Assembly (NCBI GenBank): GCA_003248965.1
Contig: QFQU01000005.1
Coordinates: forward strand, 62,001-126,000
Direction: 5' to 3'
Length of the DNA: 64,000 nucleotides
Source: Brevundimonas sp.
GTDB lineage: Bacteria > Pseudomonadota > Alphaproteobacteria > Caulobacterales > Caulobacteraceae
Below, piece after piece: positions 39,760 through 47,916 of this stretch (positions are counted from its first letter, which is position 1; every line of letters begins with the position of its first letter). The notes beneath the pieces were generated by a model that was not told where the DNA came from, searched no databases, and saw only the letters and a program-made list of their open reading frames with translations. Position numbers and translations under genes: made by a program.

Positions 39760-40242
39760 TCAACCGCCCCTGTTTTCGTAGGTGGCGGTGATCGAGGCCT
39801 TGGCCAGGGTGTGGAAATGCAGGTTGAAGCCGAAGACGGCGCCGGAATCGTCGGCTGTCACCTCCAGGCTGTCGACGTCCACGGCGAAGACGGTGAAGAC
39901 ATAGCGGTGCGGCCCATGGCCCGCAGGCGGGGCGGCGCCGCCGAAACCGGCCTGTCCGAAATCGGTGCGTCCCTGGATCGCGCCCTTGGGCAGGTCGCCG
40001 CCTCTCGAGCCCGCGCCCGCCGCCAATTCGGTCACGTCGGCGGGGATGTTGGCGACCGTCCAGTGCCAGAATCCTGATCCGGTCGGGGCGTCGGGGTCGT
40101 AGCAGGTGACGGCGTAGCTGCGGGTTCTCTCCGGCGCGCCCGACCAAGACAGCTGGGGCGAGACATTGCCCTTGGCCAGGACCTGGGCGTCAGGCAGGAC
40201 GCCGCCGTCCTGGATGTCGGTGGAGGCGAGGGTGAAGCTCAT
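39760..40242 (-). CDS. YbhB/YbcL family Raf kinase inhibitor-like protein
   Basis: 160 residues, PEBP fold. Motifs: NVSPQLSWSGAPERTRSYAVTCYDPDAPTGSGFWHWTVANIP with the anion-pocket DPDAP...H pattern, and GPHRYVFTVFAVD. Bacterial PEBP-like proteins have no established reaction. ATG at 40242 preferred over one 7 codons earlier. Divergent from cfa. Confidence 0.92.
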   Translation of the reverse strand: MSFTLASTDIQDGGVLPDAQVLAKGNVSPQLSWSGAPERTRSYAVTCYDPDAPTGSGFWHWTVANIPADVTELAAGAGSRGGDLPKGAIQGRTDFGQAGFGGAAPPAGHGPHRYVFTVFAVDVDSLEVTADDSGAVFGFNLHFHTLAKASITATYENRGG

Positions 40243-40279
40243 GACGTTTTTTCTCCGGGACAAGGGCGGCGTTTGAACG

Positions 40280-40295
40280 GATGATCATTATCATC
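40280..40295. promoter_or_regulatory. Fur-like palindrome between ybhB-like gene and cfa
   Basis: GATGAT-CATT-ATCATC, perfect 6-bp arms, sits in the 114-bp divergent gap, 77 nt before the cfa ATG. On the minus strand it reads GATGATAATGATCATC, resembling two repeats of the NAT(A/T)AT-type Fur box. Iron control of either gene is inference only. Confidence 0.35.
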
Positions 40296-40356
40296 GTTGC
40301 CTGATCGGCGGCTGTCACCTGTTGTCTCGCCGCACAGTCATCGGGAGCAAGCCGCC

Positions 40357-41541
40357 ATGTTGCAATCCCTGCTGGATCGGACCTTTCGCACCCGCGCCGT
40401 GGCGGTCAGGCTGCCGGACGGGCGAACCCTGACGGCCGGGCCCGGCGAACCCGAACTGACCGCCGTGATCGAGACCCGCAAGGCGCTGGCGGCCATCGCC
40501 GCCGATCCGGAACTGAAGCTGGGCGAAGCCTATATGGACGGCGCCTTCCGCATCGAGGGCGGCGACATCTACGACTTCATGGCCCTGGCGGCGTCGCAAC
40601 TGTCGCGGCAGGATCGGCCGCTGGGGGTGGGGTGGCGCATTCGCCGGGCGATGGAGCAGGCCAACGACCGCCGCCACGCCCGGGCCAACGTTCACCACCA
40701 CTACGATCTGACGGTCGATTTCTATCGGCTGTTCCTCGATCCGGACCTTCAATACTCCTGCGCCTATTTCGAGACGCCGGGGGCCACGCTGGAGCAGGCG
40801 CAGGCCGCCAAGAAGCGGCGGCTGATCGACAAGCTGGTCCTGTCGCCGGGTCACAGGGCGCTGGACATCGGCTGCGGCTGGGGCGGTCTGGGCCTGTCGC
40901 TGGCCCGCGCGGGCGCGCGTGTCACGGGTGTCACCCTGTCCACCGAACAGCATCGCACGGCGAACGAACGGGCGGCGGCCGAGGGGCTGTCGGACCGGGC
41001 CGACTTTCGCCTTCAAGACTATCGCGACCTGGACGGGCCGTTCGACCGCATCGTCTCGGTCGGCATGTTCGAACACGTCGGCGCGCCGAACTATCAGGCG
41101 TATTTCGACACGGTCGCCCGGCTGCTGACCGACGACGGCGTGGCGGTGATCCATTCCATCGGCCGCAAGGGCCCGCCCAGCCGCACCCAGCCGTGGATTC
41201 GCAAATACATCTTTCCAGGCGGCTATATCCCGGCCCTGTCAGAGGTGTTTCCCGCCATCGAGCGGTCGGGCCTGTGGGTCACGGACATGGAGGTCCTGCG
41301 TCTGCATTACGCCGAGACGCTGCGGGCGTGGCGCGAACGGTTCCTGGCCCGCCGCGACGAAGCCCTGGCCATGTACGACGCCCGCTTCTGCCGGATGTGG
41401 GAGTACTATCTCGCCGTCAGCGAGGTGGCCTTCCGCGAACTGGGACAGATGGTGTTCCAGCTGCAACTGACCAGGCGGCCCGACGCGGTTCCGCTGACGC
41501 GGGACTATCTCTGTCGTTCATCGGCGGGCGGCGGGGAATAG
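40357..41541 (+). CDS. cfa: Cyclopropane-fatty-acyl-phospholipid synthase
   Basis: 394 residues. Transfers a methylene from S-adenosylmethionine to unsaturated acyl chains of membrane phospholipids. The SAM motif DIGCGWGG is at 170-177, followed by GVTLSTEQ, SVGMFEHVG and the C-terminal block RMWEYYLAVSEVAFRELGQMVFQLQL. ATG at 40357 has GGGAG upstream; earlier in-frame starts lack support. The last 37 bases overlap the convergent lipoprotein gene. Confidence 0.94.
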   Translation: MLQSLLDRTFRTRAVAVRLPDGRTLTAGPGEPELTAVIETRKALAAIAADPELKLGEAYMDGAFRIEGGDIYDFMALAASQLSRQDRPLGVGWRIRRAMEQANDRRHARANVHHHYDLTVDFYRLFLDPDLQYSCAYFETPGATLEQAQAAKKRRLIDKLVLSPGHRALDIGCGWGGLGLSLARAGARVTGVTLSTEQHRTANERAAAEGLSDRADFRLQDYRDLDGPFDRIVSVGMFEHVGAPNYQAYFDTVARLLTDDGVAVIHSIGRKGPPSRTQPWIRKYIFPGGYIPALSEVFPAIERSGLWVTDMEVLRLHYAETLRAWRERFLARRDEALAMYDARFCRMWEYYLAVSEVAFRELGQMVFQLQLTRRPDAVPLTRDYLCRSSAGGGE

Positions 41542-41978
41542 CGCCAACTGACCGTGGGCGACTGCAGCCGATCCGAAGAGCAGAGATAGCAGGGTTCCTC
41601 GGCGTTCAGCAGGCGGTCGAAAGCGTCGTAAGCCTGCATTTCGAGATCGAACGCCGCCTTGTCGCCGAACCCGCAGCCGTTGGAATCGATGATCATCCCT
41701 TCGCTGGTCGGGAAAACCTGTCTGACGAAGATGGCCGGGTGCGCAGGGTGGCTCGGCAAGGTCACGAGATACAGGCGATTCTGCCGATCGTCTCGATAGG
41801 TGCTCGACCCGCGCGGGTGTCGAGAGACGACCAGGCCTGGGTTGGCGTCCAGTTCGGCGACCAACGCCCTGAACCCGCGGGCGCAATCCATCTGCGGCCC
41901 GATCTCGCGTGCCGGCGCCGGCTTCTCTGCGCAGCCGAACAGCAAAAGGGCCGCCCCGATCATCGGCGCGGCCCTCAC
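41505..41978 (-). CDS. Hypothetical lipoprotein
   Basis: 157 residues from GTG at 41978 (an ATG five codons later is possible). Short signal with lipobox LFGC, then a globular part with three further Cys, including a CYLC pair (PCYLCSSD). It begins 3 nt after the purS stop and may be translated with purC-purS. No family recognised. Its 3' end overlaps cfa by 37 bp tail-to-tail. Confidence 0.65.
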   Translation of the reverse strand: MRAAPMIGAALLLFGCAEKPAPAREIGPQMDCARGFRALVAELDANPGLVVSRHPRGSSTYRDDRQNRLYLVTLPSHPAHPAIFVRQVFPTSEGMIIDSNGCGFGDKAAFDLEMQAYDAFDRLLNAEEPCYLCSSDRLQSPTVSWRYSPPPADERQR

Positions 41979-41981
41979 GAC

Positions 41982-42232
41982 TTATGCGACCTCGATGCGG
42001 TAGCTTTCGATCACCGTATTGGCGAGCAGTTGCTCGCACATCTTTCTGGCTTCGGCTTCGGGGTCTTCGACGCCGGCCAGGTCGAACTCGATCAGCTTGC
42101 CGACGCGGGCGTCGGACACGCCGGGCCAGCCCAGGCCCTGCAGGGCGCCTTCGACGGCCTTGCCCTGGACGTCCAGGACGCCGGGCTTGAGGAAGACGTG
42201 AACCTTGACCTTGCTTGAATCGGCGGGGGCCA

Positions 42233-42233
<1 letters not shown>
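41982..42233 (-). CDS. purS: Phosphoribosylformylglycinamidine synthase subunit PurS
   Basis: 83 residues, small structural subunit bridging PurL and PurQ. Family pattern KVKVHVFLKPGVLDVQGKAVEGALQGLGW...VGKLIEFDL. ATG overlaps the purC stop (ATGA), so translation is coupled to purC. Confidence 0.95.
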
Positions 42234-42991
<758 letters not shown>

Positions 42992-43265
42992 CGTCCGTCC
43001 CGGCTTACGGGCCCCTCAGAAACAAAAATCGCGCGGCCAATGTAAAGCGGGGAAGGTCCCGCCTGGCGGCGCGTTTCGGAATCGCTCGGGCAGTCAATCT
43101 CGTTCGGCGTCTCCTTAGCTTAAGGCGGCCTGCGATACAAATACGGATGGTCTTGCGTGTGGACAGGCCGCCTCGGCCCGCGACAGGCGGTTGCGTTCGC
43201 GGGTGGTGGAGCTATAGACGGCGCTTGCCCCGGAGTTTGGCGGGGTGCGGAACATGCTGAGCGAC

Positions 43266-43589
43266 ATGACGACCTTCGACGATCGGGAAAAGGCTTTCGA
43301 AGCCAAGTTCGCCCTCGATCAGGAGCAGGAATTCAAGGCCATCGCCCGGCGCAACCGGATGCTGGGCCTTTGGGCTGCGGAAAAGATGGGCCTGTCGAGC
43401 GAAAGCGCGGATCAGTACGCCGCCGCCGTGGTGCGCGCAGATTTCGAACAGCCGGGCGACGAGGACGTCTTCCGCAAGGTCGCCGGCGACTTCAAGGGCG
43501 CCGGCCTGGCGGTGTCCGAGGGCGAGATTCGTTCCAAGATCGACGAACTGGCTTCCATCGCGCGCGAGGAAATCCGCGCCGGCGAATAA
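43266..43589 (+). CDS. DUF1476 family, F1-ATPase inhibitor zeta subunit
   Basis: 107 residues. TTFDDREKAFEAKFALDQEQEFKAIARRNRMLGLWAAEKMGLS matches the alphaproteobacterial zeta subunit shown in Paracoccus to block ATP hydrolysis by F1 through its N-terminal helix. ATG at 43266 gives the conserved N-terminus; earlier in-frame ATGs at 43245 and 43254 are possible. Its location beside purC and purB is common in the class. A strong terminator follows. Confidence 0.9.
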   Translation: MTTFDDREKAFEAKFALDQEQEFKAIARRNRMLGLWAAEKMGLSSESADQYAAAVVRADFEQPGDEDVFRKVAGDFKGAGLAVSEGEIRSKIDELASIAREEIRAGE

Positions 43590-43620
43590 GATATTCGGCC
43601 TTCGGGCCGTTCAGGACGTC

Positions 43621-43660
43621 GAAAGGGCCGCACCCGGGGGAAAGTGCGGCCCTTTCTTTT
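43621..43660 (+). terminator. Strong rho-independent terminator
   Basis: GAAAGGGCCGCAC and GTGCGGCCCTTTC make a perfect 13-bp stem around a 10-nt loop, followed by TTTT, 32 nt after the DUF1476 stop. Because the stem starts with GAAA, it also reads as GTGCGGCCCTTTC on the other strand and may help end purU transcripts. Confidence 0.85.
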
Positions 43661-43830
43661 CGCCGGGGACGTTGGGGGATGTCTCACCCGGCATACTCTG
43701 CGTCTCGCGCCCTAGAAGAACACTGAAGTGGGAATTTGGTTTCCGTCGGTTCCGGGCGCTCTGCGAATATTTTTTGCAACGACGGGCGGCGTCTTCCGCA
43801 GCAGCGCAGCGATCGACGCAGCCGGGCGGT

Positions 43831-44673
43831 TCAGTCTTCGAACACCACCGTCTTTGCGCCATGCAACAGAACCCGGTCTTCCAGGTGCCTTCGGACGGCG
43901 CGCGCCAGCACCCGGCGCTCGATGTCCCGCCCTTTGCGGATCAGGTCTTCGGGCGTGTCGCGGTGGCTGATCCGTTCGACGTCCTGTTCGATGATCGGGC
44001 CTTCGTCCAGATCGGCGGTGACATAGTGGGCCGTGGCGCCGATCACCTTCACCCCGCGCGCATGGGCCTGATGATAGGGGCGCGCGCCCTTGAAGCCCGG
44101 CAGGAAGGAATGGTGGATGTTGATGCAGCGACCGGCCAGGCGCGCGCTGAGGTCGTCGGACAGGATCTGCATATAGCGGGCCAGGACCACCAGTTCGGTC
44201 CCGGTCTCCGCGATCAAGCGGAGAAGCCGGGCCTCCTGAGCCGGCTTGTCGGTGGCGCTGACGGGCAGATGGTGGAAGGGCAGGTCGCCCAGATCGACAT
44301 GGCAGATCATGTCGCGTGGGTGGTTGGAGACGATCCCCGTCAGGTCCATCGGCAGTTCGCCGATCCGCCAGCGATACAGCAGGTCCGCTAGGCAGTGATC
44401 GAAGCGCGAGGTCAGGATCATCACCTTGCGCGGCTCCGGTCCGCGCAGCGTCCAGTCCATATCGAACCGCTGGGCCAAGGGCGTAAAGGCGGCGCGGAGG
44501 GCCGACTCGATGTCGCCCGCGCGGGGTTCGAACACCACGCGCATGAAGAAGGCGCCCGTGGAGGCGTCGCCGAACTGCTGGGCGTCGGAAATATTGGCGT
44601 CCCGCTCCAGCAGGAAGGCGGATACGGCCGCCACGATGCCGCGGCGGTCGGGGCAGGAAAGGGTCAGGATCAT
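43831..44673 (-). CDS. purU: Formyltetrahydrofolate deformylase
   Basis: 280 residues. Hydrolyses 10-formyl-THF to THF and formate. An N-terminal ACT domain (LTLSCPDRRGIVAAVSAFLLERDANISDAQQFGD) is followed by a formyltransferase-like domain with INIHHSFLPGFKGARPYHQA and the late ATAHYVTADLDEGPIIEQD. Overlaps the upstream DNA glycosylase stop as ATGA. Functionally complements purT, which uses formate. Confidence 0.96.
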   Translation of the reverse strand: MILTLSCPDRRGIVAAVSAFLLERDANISDAQQFGDASTGAFFMRVVFEPRAGDIESALRAAFTPLAQRFDMDWTLRGPEPRKVMILTSRFDHCLADLLYRWRIGELPMDLTGIVSNHPRDMICHVDLGDLPFHHLPVSATDKPAQEARLLRLIAETGTELVVLARYMQILSDDLSARLAGRCINIHHSFLPGFKGARPYHQAHARGVKVIGATAHYVTADLDEGPIIEQDVERISHRDTPEDLIRKGRDIERRVLARAVRRHLEDRVLLHGAKTVVFED

Positions 44674-45197
44674 CGGTCGGCAGGCTTGTCGGGGAGAAAC
44701 TCGCCCAGTATGGCCCAGCTTTCCGCCTTTGCCGACAGGGATATCGCATGGGCTGGGCTGGACGACGGCAGGTCGATCAGGGCCAGGCCGTCCTGTCCGG
44801 CCAGGATGCGCCGACCCAGCCGCGCGGCCAGTCCGCCGTTGAAGGCGACGGCCCGCAGCCTCGGCAGGCTTTCGATCAGTCCGATCAGATCGGCCGCTTC
44901 GGGCGAGCGGATCGCCGCATCCAGACTGCCCAACCGCTCAGCCGAGGCGATCACGTCCCACAGGCCGACGCCTCGCGCCTTCAACCGGTCCAGCCGGGCT
45001 TCGTAGGGCAGGGCGGCCAGGTCTTCGTCCATCGCCCCGCCGATCAGCCGCCAGAAACCGTTGCGCGGATGGGCGTAATACTGAGCGGCGCTCAAGGACG
45101 CCTCGCCCGGAAGGCTGCCCAGGATCAGAAGCCGGGCGGCGGCGTCGACGGCCGGTTCGAAGGCGCGCTTGCGCGGCTCGATGGGCGGATGCGTCAC
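44670..45197 (-). CDS. Hypoxanthine/deoxyinosine-type DNA glycosylase (UDG superfamily)
   Basis: 175 residues. The UDG-superfamily motif ILGSLPGEASLSAAQYYAHPRNGFWRLIGG and late LPSSSPAHA fit the family-6 hypoxanthine-DNA glycosylase group that removes deaminated adenine. GTG at 45197 overlaps the oxygenase stop (GTGA), and its own stop overlaps purU, so it is the middle gene of a tightly coupled trio. Substrate assignment by family only. Confidence 0.85.
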   Translation of the reverse strand: MTHPPIEPRKRAFEPAVDAAARLLILGSLPGEASLSAAQYYAHPRNGFWRLIGGAMDEDLAALPYEARLDRLKARGVGLWDVIASAERLGSLDAAIRSPEAADLIGLIESLPRLRAVAFNGGLAARLGRRILAGQDGLALIDLPSSSPAHAISLSAKAESWAILGEFLPDKPADR

Positions 45198-45925
45198 CTG
45201 ACCGGCGGATCGTCGCGCAGCCAGCCGGTGATCGAGCGGCGTTTGCCGTCCACATAGCTGGCGACCTGGGCGACCGAGTGGTTGCGCGGCGTCCGGAACA
45301 CCGTCCAGACGTTGAAGCCGGGCTTGAAGCCGCACTCGATGTCGCCGGCCGCATCGTGGAACAGTAGCTGGCCGCCCCAGTCGGGCCGCCAGTCGCGCGT
45401 CAGGCCCAGCGTATAGGCCGCGCGGCGCTGCCCTTCGCCGGTGTCGTCGTGCAGGGTCAGGAAGTCGCCGGGCCGGAACCAGGTCGCCTGGGCGTCGATC
45501 TTGGTCACGCCCGCCTCGCCCGTCACCGCCTTGGCGAATTCCATGAAGGGCGTGTCGTTGAAGAACTGCAGCAGGACGTGGGTGGCGTGCCCCTGATCCC
45601 GGCCCGACAGGAAGGCCTTGATGATCGGATAGGCCAGATAGACGAAGGAGAAGCCGTCGCCCGCCTGATGCAGGGCGGCCTGGATGCGGCGGCCCAGTTC
45701 GTCGCGTCCCAGGGCCGCGATCTCCTGCGGCGAGAACAGCTTGCCGCCTTCGGGCATCTTCAGCGACAGGCTCCAGGTCGTGTCGTGCTCCAGCGCCAGC
45801 GCCAGCCATTCGGCGCTGTCCGGGTCCAACATGTCGGGCACCTGCACCACGCCGTCGCGCGCATAGGCCGCCGCATAGTCGCGGGGATCGAGCCGGGGGT
45901 TCAGCCGGATCGCGCGCTCGCTCAC
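45194..45925 (-). CDS. 2-oxoglutarate/Fe(II)-dependent oxygenase
   Basis: 243 residues, double-stranded beta-helix fold. Probable iron ligands are H159 and D161 (LTLHDDTGEG) and H216 (RTPRNHSV), with R229/R230 for 2-oxoglutarate. The segment AYTLGLTRDWRPDWGGQLLFHD matches prolyl-hydroxylase/Tpa1-like 2OG-Fe(II) proteins. Start GTG at 45925, only 4 nt after the purB stop. Substrate unknown. Its tight coupling to a DNA glycosylase and purU is notable. Confidence 0.82.
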   Translation of the reverse strand: MSERAIRLNPRLDPRDYAAAYARDGVVQVPDMLDPDSAEWLALALEHDTTWSLSLKMPEGGKLFSPQEIAALGRDELGRRIQAALHQAGDGFSFVYLAYPIIKAFLSGRDQGHATHVLLQFFNDTPFMEFAKAVTGEAGVTKIDAQATWFRPGDFLTLHDDTGEGQRRAAYTLGLTRDWRPDWGGQLLFHDAAGDIECGFKPGFNVWTVFRTPRNHSVAQVASYVDGKRRSITGWLRDDPPVR

Positions 45926-45929
45926 GGCG

Positions 45930-47228
45930 TCAGGCCCCGAACACCCGCTCGAACACCACGTCCACGTTCTTGGTGTGGTAGCCGAGGTCGAACAGGGCCT
46001 CCAGGTCGGCCTCGGGCAGGGTGACGCGCGGGTCGGCCTTCAGGAAATCGATGAAGCGGCCCTCGCCGCGCCAGACCTTCATGGCGTTCTCCTGAACGGC
46101 CGCATAGGCGTCTTCGCGCGACACGCCCGCCTGGGTCAGGGCCAGCATGACCCGTTGCGAGAAGACCAGGCCGCCCAGACGGTCCAGGTTCTTCTGCATG
46201 TTCTCAGGGTATATGTTCAGGCGCTCGATCACGTTCGCCAGGCGGTGCAGGGCGAAGTCCAGGTGGATGGTGGCGTCCGGGCCGATGCCGCGCTCGACCG
46301 AGGAATGGCTGATGTCGCGCTCGTGCCAAAGGGCGACGTTCTCCATCGCGGGCGTCACGGCCGAGCGGACCAGGCGCGCCAGGCCGGTCAGGTTCTCGGT
46401 CAGGATGGGGTTGCGCTTGTGCGGCATGGCCGACGAGCCCTTCTGACCCTTGTCGAAGAATTCCTCGGCCTCCAGCACTTCTGTGCGCTGCAGGTGGCGG
46501 ATTTCCGTCGCCAGGCGTTCGATGGAGGAGGCGACGACGCCCAGGGCGGCGAAATAGGCGGCGTGACGGTCGCGCGGGATCACCTGGGTCGAGACCGGCT
46601 CGACGCTGAGGCCCATCTGGTCGGCGACATATTGCTCCACCGCCGGATCGACATTGGCGAAGGTGCCGACGGCGCCGGAGATGGCGCAGGTGGCGATCTC
46701 CTCGCGCGCTGTGACCAGGCGACGACGGGCGCGCTGGAATTCGGCGTGATAGCCGGCCAGCTTCAGGCCGAAGGTCACGGGCTCGGCGTGGATGCCGTGG
46801 CTGCGACCAACTGTGACGGTGTATTTGTGTTCCTTGGCGCGGGTCTCCAGCGCCGCCAGGACGCGGTCGACGCCATCCAGCAGAAGGTCGGTCGAACGCG
46901 CCAGCTGCACCGCGAAACAGGTGTCCAGCACGTCCGACGAGGTCATGCCCTGGTGCAGGAAGCGGGCCTCTTCGCCCACGATCTCGGACACATGGGTCAG
47001 GAAGGCGATGACGTCGTGTTTGGTGGTGCGTTCGATCTCATCGATGCGGTCGGCGTCGAAGGTCGCGTCCTTGCCCTTGGCCCAGATGGCCTCGGCCGAT
47101 TCCTTGGGGATCACGCCCAGCTCGGCCATCTTGGTGGCGGCGTGGGCCTCGATCTCGAACCAGATCTTGTACTTGGTCTCTTGCGACCAGATGGCGACGG
47201 CGTCGGGGCGGGAATAGCGCGTGATCAT
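45930..47228 (-). CDS. purB: Adenylosuccinate lyase
   Basis: 432 residues. Cleaves SAICAR and adenylosuccinate, releasing fumarate. The fumarase/ASL signature GSSAMPHKRNPI is present, with the substrate loop TSSDVLDTCFAVQL and VGRSHGIHAEPVTFG. First gene of a run purB-oxygenase-glycosylase-purU with 4-nt gaps or overlaps. Divergent from the Gdx/SugE exporter; its ATG is 28 nt from the first riboswitch hairpin. Confidence 0.97.
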   Translation of the reverse strand: MITRYSRPDAVAIWSQETKYKIWFEIEAHAATKMAELGVIPKESAEAIWAKGKDATFDADRIDEIERTTKHDVIAFLTHVSEIVGEEARFLHQGMTSSDVLDTCFAVQLARSTDLLLDGVDRVLAALETRAKEHKYTVTVGRSHGIHAEPVTFGLKLAGYHAEFQRARRRLVTAREEIATCAISGAVGTFANVDPAVEQYVADQMGLSVEPVSTQVIPRDRHAAYFAALGVVASSIERLATEIRHLQRTEVLEAEEFFDKGQKGSSAMPHKRNPILTENLTGLARLVRSAVTPAMENVALWHERDISHSSVERGIGPDATIHLDFALHRLANVIERLNIYPENMQKNLDRLGGLVFSQRVMLALTQAGVSREDAYAAVQENAMKVWRGEGRFIDFLKADPRVTLPEADLEALFDLGYHTKNVDVVFERVFGA

Positions 47229-47255
47229 GGACCCCAGATTGGGCGCGCTTTCAGC

Positions 47256-47301
47256 GAGGACGACCTCCCCCTATCGGGCCTGAACGCCGGGACGACCCGG
47301 C
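47256..47301 (+). promoter_or_regulatory. Guanidine-II (mini-ykkC) riboswitch
   Basis: Two tandem hairpins each carry the diagnostic ACGA tetraloop: GAGG-ACGA-CCTC (47256-47267) and GCCGGG-ACGA-CCCGGC (47286-47301), with an 18-nt linker. This matches the guanidine-II class (two ACGR-loop hairpins). The ribosome site GAGGAG (47311-47316) and GTCGTCGTC (47316-47324) follow; the latter is complementary to the GACGAC loop sequence, offering an alternative pairing that could hide the start. It precedes a SugE/Gdx gene, the typical target. Confidence 0.85.
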
Positions 47302-47324
47302 CGCCATGCAGAGGAGTCGTCGTC

Positions 47325-47645
47325 ATGGCCTGGGTTTATCTTTTCGCCGCCGGTGTTCTCGAAGTCGTCTGGGCCTTTCTGATGAAGGCGTCGGCGGGCT
47401 TCACCCGTCCCTGGCCGACGGTCGGCATGATCGTCTTCATGATCGGCTCCTTCGGCCTGTTGTCGCTGTCGATGCGGACCCTGCCGCTGGGCACGGCCTA
47501 TGCGATCTGGACAGGGATCGGCGCCGTCGGCGCGTTCGCGGTCGGGGCGCTGGCCCTGGGCGAACCGCTGACGCCGCTCAGAATCGCGGGCGTGACCTTG
47601 GTCGCCTCTGGCCTGATCGTGCTGAAACTGGCGTCAAGCCACTGA
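47325..47645 (+). CDS. gdx: SMR-family guanidinium exporter (SugE/Gdx type)
   Basis: 106 residues, four transmembrane helices, active as an antiparallel dimer. The essential Glu is E13 (AAGVLEVVWAFLMK). The block GFTRPWPTVGMIVFMIGSFGLLSLSMRTLPLGTAYAIWTGIGAVGAF is that of SugE/Gdx rather than EmrE-type pumps. Exports guanidinium in exchange for protons. The guanidine-II riboswitch directly upstream supports this assignment and predicts induction by guanidine. Start ATG at 47325 with GAGGAG upstream. Confidence 0.9.
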   Translation: MAWVYLFAAGVLEVVWAFLMKASAGFTRPWPTVGMIVFMIGSFGLLSLSMRTLPLGTAYAIWTGIGAVGAFAVGALALGEPLTPLRIAGVTLVASGLIVLKLASSH

Positions 47646-47765
47646 TCTCCTCCGCAACGGGAACGCCTCGGAATTAAGCCGTCGGCAACCATCGCCGCTG
47701 ACGCGCGATTAATCGCACGGCGTTATCTTGAGCCCTTCGAATGATCGCGCCCAGGAGAACGGCTG

Positions 47766-47912
47766 ATGACGGCCCCGGTGCTGCAGACCCGCCAGACCGC
47801 GCCCGCCGCGCGTCGCGCGCCGGGCCGGCTGTCGAACGCCGTGACGGGCTATGCTCTGGCCGCCCTGGTCAGCGCCGCCGTCTGGGCGTTGCTGCTCTCG
47901 GCTCTCTTCTAG
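47766..47912 (+). CDS. Small single-TM protein
   Basis: 48 residues: a polar Arg/Pro/Ala-rich N-terminus (about 1-24) followed by one hydrophobic helix (about 27-48) running to the end. CAGGAGAAC 7 nt before the ATG is a strong ribosome site, and codon use fits the genome. No family recognised. The stop lies 4 nt from the convergent lytic transglycosylase stop. Confidence 0.6.
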   Translation: MTAPVLQTRQTAPAARRAPGRLSNAVTGYALAALVSAAVWALLLSALF

Positions 47913-47916
47913 ACGT

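Noticed and set aside
42992..43265. Additional small gene or riboswitch in the purC/DUF1476 gap
   Set aside because: No frame with a ribosome site and no recognisable purine aptamer; only a short CCTTA/TAAGG palindrome.
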